Assembly: GCA_019120335.1 (NCBI GenBank)
Contig: DWVH01000021.1
Location: 1 to 60,216, forward strand
Length of the DNA: 60,216 nt
Direction: 5' to 3'
Source: Candidatus Enterococcus stercoripullorum
Lineage (GTDB): Bacteria; Bacillota; Bacilli; Lactobacillales; Enterococcaceae
Part shown: one piece after another, positions 56,524 to 60,216 of the stretch
Layout: each line of letters starts with the position of its first letter
Numbering within the stretch: the first letter of the stretch is position 1
The notes under the pieces: generated by a model
Seen by the model: the letters and a program-made list of their open reading frames with translations, nothing else
The model's database searches: none
What the model was told of the DNA's origin: nothing
Position numbers and translations under genes: made by a program

Positions 56524-59346
56524 ATGGCAAATGATAAAATTGTGATTCATGGTGCCCGTGCGCATAATTTAAAAAATATTGATGTAACGATCCCGCGCGA
56601 TCAATTAGTTGTTGTGACTGGATTGTCCGGTTCAGGAAAAAGTTCTTTAGCGTTTGATACTTTATATGCAGAAGGGCAAAGAAGATATGTAGAAAGCTTA
56701 AGTGCTTATGCTCGCCAGTTTTTAGGACAAATGGATAAGCCAGATGTTGATAGTATTGATGGTTTATCACCAGCAATTTCGATTGACCAAAAAACAACAA
56801 GCAAAAATCCGCGTTCAACTGTGGGGACGGTGACAGAAATTAATGACTATTTACGGTTGCTTTACGCTAGATGTGGTCACCCAATTTGCCCCAATGATCA
56901 TGTGGAAATTACTAGCCAGTCTGTAGAACAAATGGTTGACCAAGTTTTAGAATTACCAGAGAGAAGTAAAATTCAAATTTTATCGCCAGTTATTTATCAA
57001 AAGAAAGGCCAGCATAAAAAAGTTTTTGAACATATCCAAAAAGAAGGTTACGTGCGTGTTCGTGTAGATGGCGAAATTTATGATATCAGCGAAGTCCCTG
57101 AACTTGAGAAAAATAAAAAACATGATATTGCTATTGTGATTGACCGTATAATTATTAAAGAAGGTATTCGTTCGCGGCTGTTTGATTCATTTGAAGCGGC
57201 TTTACGTCTAGCAGATGGTTATGCTGTGGTGGATGTGATTGGTCAAGAAGAAATGCTCTTTAGTGAACACTATGCTTGTCCTTATTGTGGCTTTACCGTG
57301 GGAGAATTAGAACCGCGCCTGTTCTCATTTAACGCTCCATTTGGTGCTTGTCCAGAGTGTGATGGTTTAGGTATTAAGTTGGCAGTTGATGAAGATTTAG
57401 TTATTCCAGACCGGAGCTTAACTTTAAGAGAGGGGGCATTGGTACCTTGGAATCCGATTAGTTCGCAATATTATCCCCAAATGCTTGAACAATTTTGTTT
57501 GAGCTTTGGCATTGATATGGATACACCATTTGAAAAACTAAGTAAAGAAGAGCAGCATTTCATCTTACATGGCTCCAATGGCAAAACATTCCATTTTCAT
57601 TATGAGAATGATTTTGGGGGCGTCCGTGATGTTGAAGTGCCTTTTGAAGGAGTCTTAAATAATATCTATCGTCGTTATCATGAAACCAATAGTGATTTTA
57701 CTCGTGATCAAATGCGGTTATATATGACAGAATTAACTTGTTCTCACTGCCGTGGCTATCGATTGAATGAGCAAGCCTTAGCTGTTAAGGTTGGGGGCAT
57801 TCATCTAGGGGAACTGAGCGAAAAGTCAATTCAAGATGCTTTAGCTTTTCTTGAACAATTAAGTTTGACTGAACAAGAAACGATGATTGCTAAACCAATT
57901 TTAAAAGAGATAAAAGACCGTTTAACTTTCTTACAAAATGTCGGATTAGGCTATCTTACCTTGAGTCGAGCTGCTGGAACTTTGTCTGGAGGAGAAGCAC
58001 AACGGATTCGTCTAGCTACTCAAATCGGTTCAAATTTATCTGGTGTTTTATATATATTAGACGAACCATCGATTGGTTTACATCAAAGAGATAATGATCG
58101 ATTGTTGGATTCCTTAAGAAAAATGCGTGATTTAGGAAATACTTTAATCGTTGTCGAACATGATGAAGATACGATGCGAGCAGCTGATTATTTGATTGAT
58201 ATCGGTCCAGGCGCTGGTCAACATGGAGGAGAAGTAGTTGCATACGGCACCCCACAAGAAGTCAGCGAAAATCCGAATTCCTTAACGGGGCAGTATCTAT
58301 CTGGTAAACGTAAAATTCCAGTTCCGAAAGAAAGAAGAAAAGGAAATGGTGAGAAGATTACGGTTGTAGAAGCCAGTGAAAATAACTTACAAAATATTAC
58401 GGTTGATTTTCCTTTGGCAACTTTCACAGCTGTAACCGGGGTTTCTGGATCAGGTAAATCGACATTAGTGAATGAAATTCTGAAAAAAGCCTTACAACAA
58501 AAAGTGAGCCGCTCTCATGCGAAACCAGGAAAACATAAAAAAATTACCGGTTTTGAATCAATTGAAAAAGTTATTGATATTGACCAAAGTCCAATTGGCC
58601 GTACCCCGCGCAGCAATCCGGCAACTTATACAAGTGTTTTTGATGATATTCGCGATTTATTTGCCCAAACTAACGAAGCTAAAGTCCACGGTTATAAAAA
58701 GGGACGCTTTAGTTTCAATGTAAAGGGTGGACGCTGTGAAGCATGTAAGGGGGATGGCATTATCAAAATTGAGATGCACTTTTTACCAGATGTTTATGTT
58801 CCTTGTGAAGTCTGTCACGGTAAACGTTATAATTCTGAAACCTTAGAAGTTCACTATAAAGGTAAAAATATTGCTGAAATATTAGAAATGACTGTAGAGG
58901 ATGCCTTAGAGTTCTTTAAACACATTCCTAAAATAAAACGCAAATTACAAACAATTGTTGATGTTGGTTTAGGCTATGTCACATTAGGGCAACCAGCTAC
59001 GACTTTATCAGGTGGGGAAGCGCAACGCATGAAGCTTGCTTCTGAATTGCATCGAAGTAGCAATGGGCGCAACTTCTATATCTTGGATGAACCAACGACA
59101 GGATTACATGCTGAAGATATTGCTCGTTTGTTAAAAGTACTACAACGTTTAGTCGATAACGGAAATACAGTTTTAGTCATCGAACATAATTTAGACGTCA
59201 TTAAATGTGCGGATTATCTGATTGATTTAGGGCCTGAAGGCGGTGCAGGTGGTGGTACTATTTTGGCTACAGGTACACCTGAAGCAGTTGCCAAAGTGTC
59301 TACAAGTTTTACTGGTCAATACTTACAAAAAATATTAAATAAATAA
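56524..59346 (+). CDS. uvrA: UvrABC excision nuclease subunit A
   Basis: A 940-residue damage-recognition ATPase with two ABC modules. Walker A motifs GLSGSGKSS and GVSGSGKST; signatures [11 protein letters not shown] and [11 protein letters not shown]; Walker [11 protein letters not shown] and [10 protein letters not shown]. Zinc sites are CPYC...CPEC (in the first half) and CEAC...CEVC (in the second). The length is standard. The leader TAGGAG before the ATG is in the 17-base gap after uvrB. Confidence 0.98.
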   Translation: MANDKIVIHGARAHNLKNIDVTIPRDQLVVVTGLSGSGKSSLAFDTLYAEGQRRYVESLSAYARQFLGQMDKPDVDSIDGLSPAISIDQKTTSKNPRSTVGTVTEINDYLRLLYARCGHPICPNDHVEITSQSVEQMVDQVLELPERSKIQILSPVIYQKKGQHKKVFEHIQKEGYVRVRVDGEIYDISEVPELEKNKKHDIAIVIDRIIIKEGIRSRLFDSFEAALRLADGYAVVDVIGQEEMLFSEHYACPYCGFTVGELEPRLFSFNAPFGACPECDGLGIKLAVDEDLVIPDRSLTLREGALVPWNPISSQYYPQMLEQFCLSFGIDMDTPFEKLSKEEQHFILHGSNGKTFHFHYENDFGGVRDVEVPFEGVLNNIYRRYHETNSDFTRDQMRLYMTELTCSHCRGYRLNEQALAVKVGGIHLGELSEKSIQDALAFLEQLSLTEQETMIAKPILKEIKDRLTFLQNVGLGYLTLSRAAGTLSGGEAQRIRLATQIGSNLSGVLYILDEPSIGLHQRDNDRLLDSLRKMRDLGNTLIVVEHDEDTMRAADYLIDIGPGAGQHGGEVVAYGTPQEVSENPNSLTGQYLSGKRKIPVPKERRKGNGEKITVVEASENNLQNITVDFPLATFTAVTGVSGSGKSTLVNEILKKALQQKVSRSHAKPGKHKKITGFESIEKVIDIDQSPIGRTPRSNPATYTSVFDDIRDLFAQTNEAKVHGYKKGRFSFNVKGGRCEACKGDGIIKIEMHFLPDVYVPCEVCHGKRYNSETLEVHYKGKNIAEILEMTVEDALEFFKHIPKIKRKLQTIVDVGLGYVTLGQPATTLSGGEAQRMKLASELHRSSNGRNFYILDEPTTGLHAEDIARLLKVLQRLVDNGNTVLVIEHNLDVIKCADYLIDLGPEGGAGGGTILATGTPEAVAKVSTSFTGQYLQKILNK

Positions 59347-59425
59347 TAATGGGAGACTTTTTTGTTGAAAGTGAAAAGTTAATTACGATTTTGTAAAATT
59401 ATCATTGCTTTACAGAAAAGTCTCT

Positions 59426-59453
59426 TTGCTTGTCCGAACCTTTGTGGTATTAT
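59426..59453 (+). promoter_or_regulatory. Promoter of the ATP-grasp ligase gene
   Basis: TTGCTT (59426-59431) and TATTAT (59448-59453) are 16 bases apart, with TGg before the -10. So the gene is transcribed on its own after uvrA. Confidence 0.65.
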
Positions 59454-59488
59454 GTTGAATGTGAATTGTTTCAGAAAAGAGTGAAAAT

Positions 59489-60216
59489 ATGCAAAAAAAT
59501 AATTTTATACCTATATTGCTTGGGACAGATATGAATGTCTATGGCATGGCGCGTGCATTCAATGAAGAATATGGTATAAAACCAATTGCGATTGGAGAAC
59601 ATCAATTAGCTCCAACTAGATTTACTAAAATTGCCGATATTCATTTATATGAAGGTTTTGATAAAGATCCTGTCTTCTCTGAAAAGTTAATTGAGCTTGC
59701 AAAGTCAACTTATAACCAAGCAAACACAAAATATTTGTTGATTCCTTGTGGTGATGGCTATGCAGAGTTACTTTCTCAAAATAAAGAAAAGTTGGCTCCT
59801 TATTACACGTTTATTGCCAATGATTATGAATTGTTTAAGGTGTTAATTAATAAGGTTACTTTTTATGAGACCTGTGAAAAATATGGTTTACCTTATCCAA
59901 AAACCTTCATTTTAACATCAGCACATTTAGAAAATGGTCAATTCAAACAATCTTTACCATTTGATTTTCCGGTGGCGCTGAAACCGGCAAATAGTGTCGA
60001 ATGGTTGTCAATTGACTTTGAAGGACGTAAAAAAGCATTTATTATTGATAACCGGGAAGAATTCGAAATTATTGTTGAACGAATTTATCAAGCTGGCTAT
60101 ACCAGTGAGATGATTGTGCAAGACTTCATTCCAGGCGATGATAGTAATATGCGTGTGCTTAACGTCTATGTCGATCATGATCATAATGTTCGTATGATGT
60201 GTTTAGGTCATCCGTT
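59489..60216 (+). CDS. ATP-grasp ligase, D-aspartate ligase-like, 5' part (runs off the window)
   Basis: The first 242 residues of an ATP-grasp enzyme are visible: an N-terminal pre-ATP domain (PILLGTDMNVYGMARAFNEEYGIKPIAIG, and LLIPCGDGYAELL), then the ATP-grasp core (LINKVTFYETCEKYGLPYPKTFIL, the ATP-binding Lys in VALKPANSVEW, MIVQDFIPGDDSNMRVLNVYVD). This order resembles AslA, which adds D-aspartate to the stem-peptide lysine for the D-Asx cross-bridge in E. faecium and lactococci. Other carboxylate-amine ligases share the fold, so the substrate is inferred. AAAGAGTGA precedes the ATG. No aspartate racemase gene is inside the window. Confidence 0.75.
   Translation, partial: MQKNNFIPILLGTDMNVYGMARAFNEEYGIKPIAIGEHQLAPTRFTKIADIHLYEGFDKDPVFSEKLIELAKSTYNQANTKYLLIPCGDGYAELLSQNKEKLAPYYTFIANDYELFKVLINKVTFYETCEKYGLPYPKTFILTSAHLENGQFKQSLPFDFPVALKPANSVEWLSIDFEGRKKAFIIDNREEFEIIVERIYQAGYTSEMIVQDFIPGDDSNMRVLNVYVDHDHNVRMMCLGHP

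Noticed and set aside
59352-59428. Possible terminator after uvrA (GAGACTTTT paired with AGAAAAGTCTC)
   Set aside because: The arms are about 60 bases apart with no compact stem or proper T-tail; too weak to call.

Overview
This is an AT-rich, densely packed stretch of Firmicutes chromosome. Gene content and order point to the Enterococcaceae: greA next to mltG and liaFSR, glnQ-glnP ahead of uvrB-uvrA, hrcA-grpE-dnaK-dnaJ under CIRCE, and dinG-tseB-aspB-asnS. The species cannot be fixed from the sequence. A complete PEP carboxylase and a partial ATP-grasp ligase resembling D-aspartate ligase fit an Enterococcus/Vagococcus-like lineage with a D-Asp peptidoglycan cross-bridge, possibly a CO2-loving species, but that is inference. 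No prophage, insertion sequence, CRISPR array or integron is visible.

Layout. 1-9.2 kb: yidC (cut by the window edge), acyP, an RNA methyltransferase, an HD hydrolase, a lipoprotein, a D,D-carboxypeptidase, a YfmL-type helicase, tRNA-Arg(CCT), cspA and a DinG-like protein. 9.3-14.7 kb: tseB-aspB-asnS, gtrA, mltG, greA. 14.8-18.2 kb: an envelope-stress cluster, liaF-liaS-liaR followed without a terminator by ktrA and a YneR-like gene. 18.2-25.5 kb: a DUF1189 protein, sodA, a phosphohexomutase, a second csp, an LCP ligase and a class B PBP. 25.5-34.5 kb: an ABC-F protein, thyA, a hemolysin-III protein, degV, ypmR-ypmS, msrA-yozE, ctpA-lepB. 34.6-38.4 kb: a Y-family polymerase with a small partner gene, fused to the ruins of an acetoin/2-oxoacid dehydrogenase operon. 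38.5-43.3 kb: the class I heat-shock operon. 43.4-48.2 kb: an Mga-like regulator, a roughly 560-bp intergenic region and ppc. 48.2-54.3 kb: a YdcF protein, a frameshifted MFS gene, a small membrane protein and glnQ-glnP. 54.5-60.2 kb: uvrB-uvrA and the start of the ATP-grasp ligase.

How parts work together. Many genes serve the envelope: yidC, dacA, mltG, liaFSR, LCP, PBP, tseB, ctpA, lepB and perhaps the last ligase. DNA damage tolerance is represented by umuC and uvrBA, each with a degenerate LexA-like box. Nitrogen and carbon status may be joined by CodY: near-consensus CodY boxes lie in both the ppc and the glnPQ promoters, which would connect oxaloacetate supply with glutamine/glutamate uptake.

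The most notable points are a DinG homologue that keeps its exonuclease motifs but has lost the helicase motifs, the decayed dehydrogenase operon (partial deletion plus a nonsense codon just before the E2 active site), the two CodY-box candidates, and two CIRCE elements flanking the hrcA promoter, one of which doubles as a terminator. I found no convincing new multi-gene system; most of the window is ordinary core genome.
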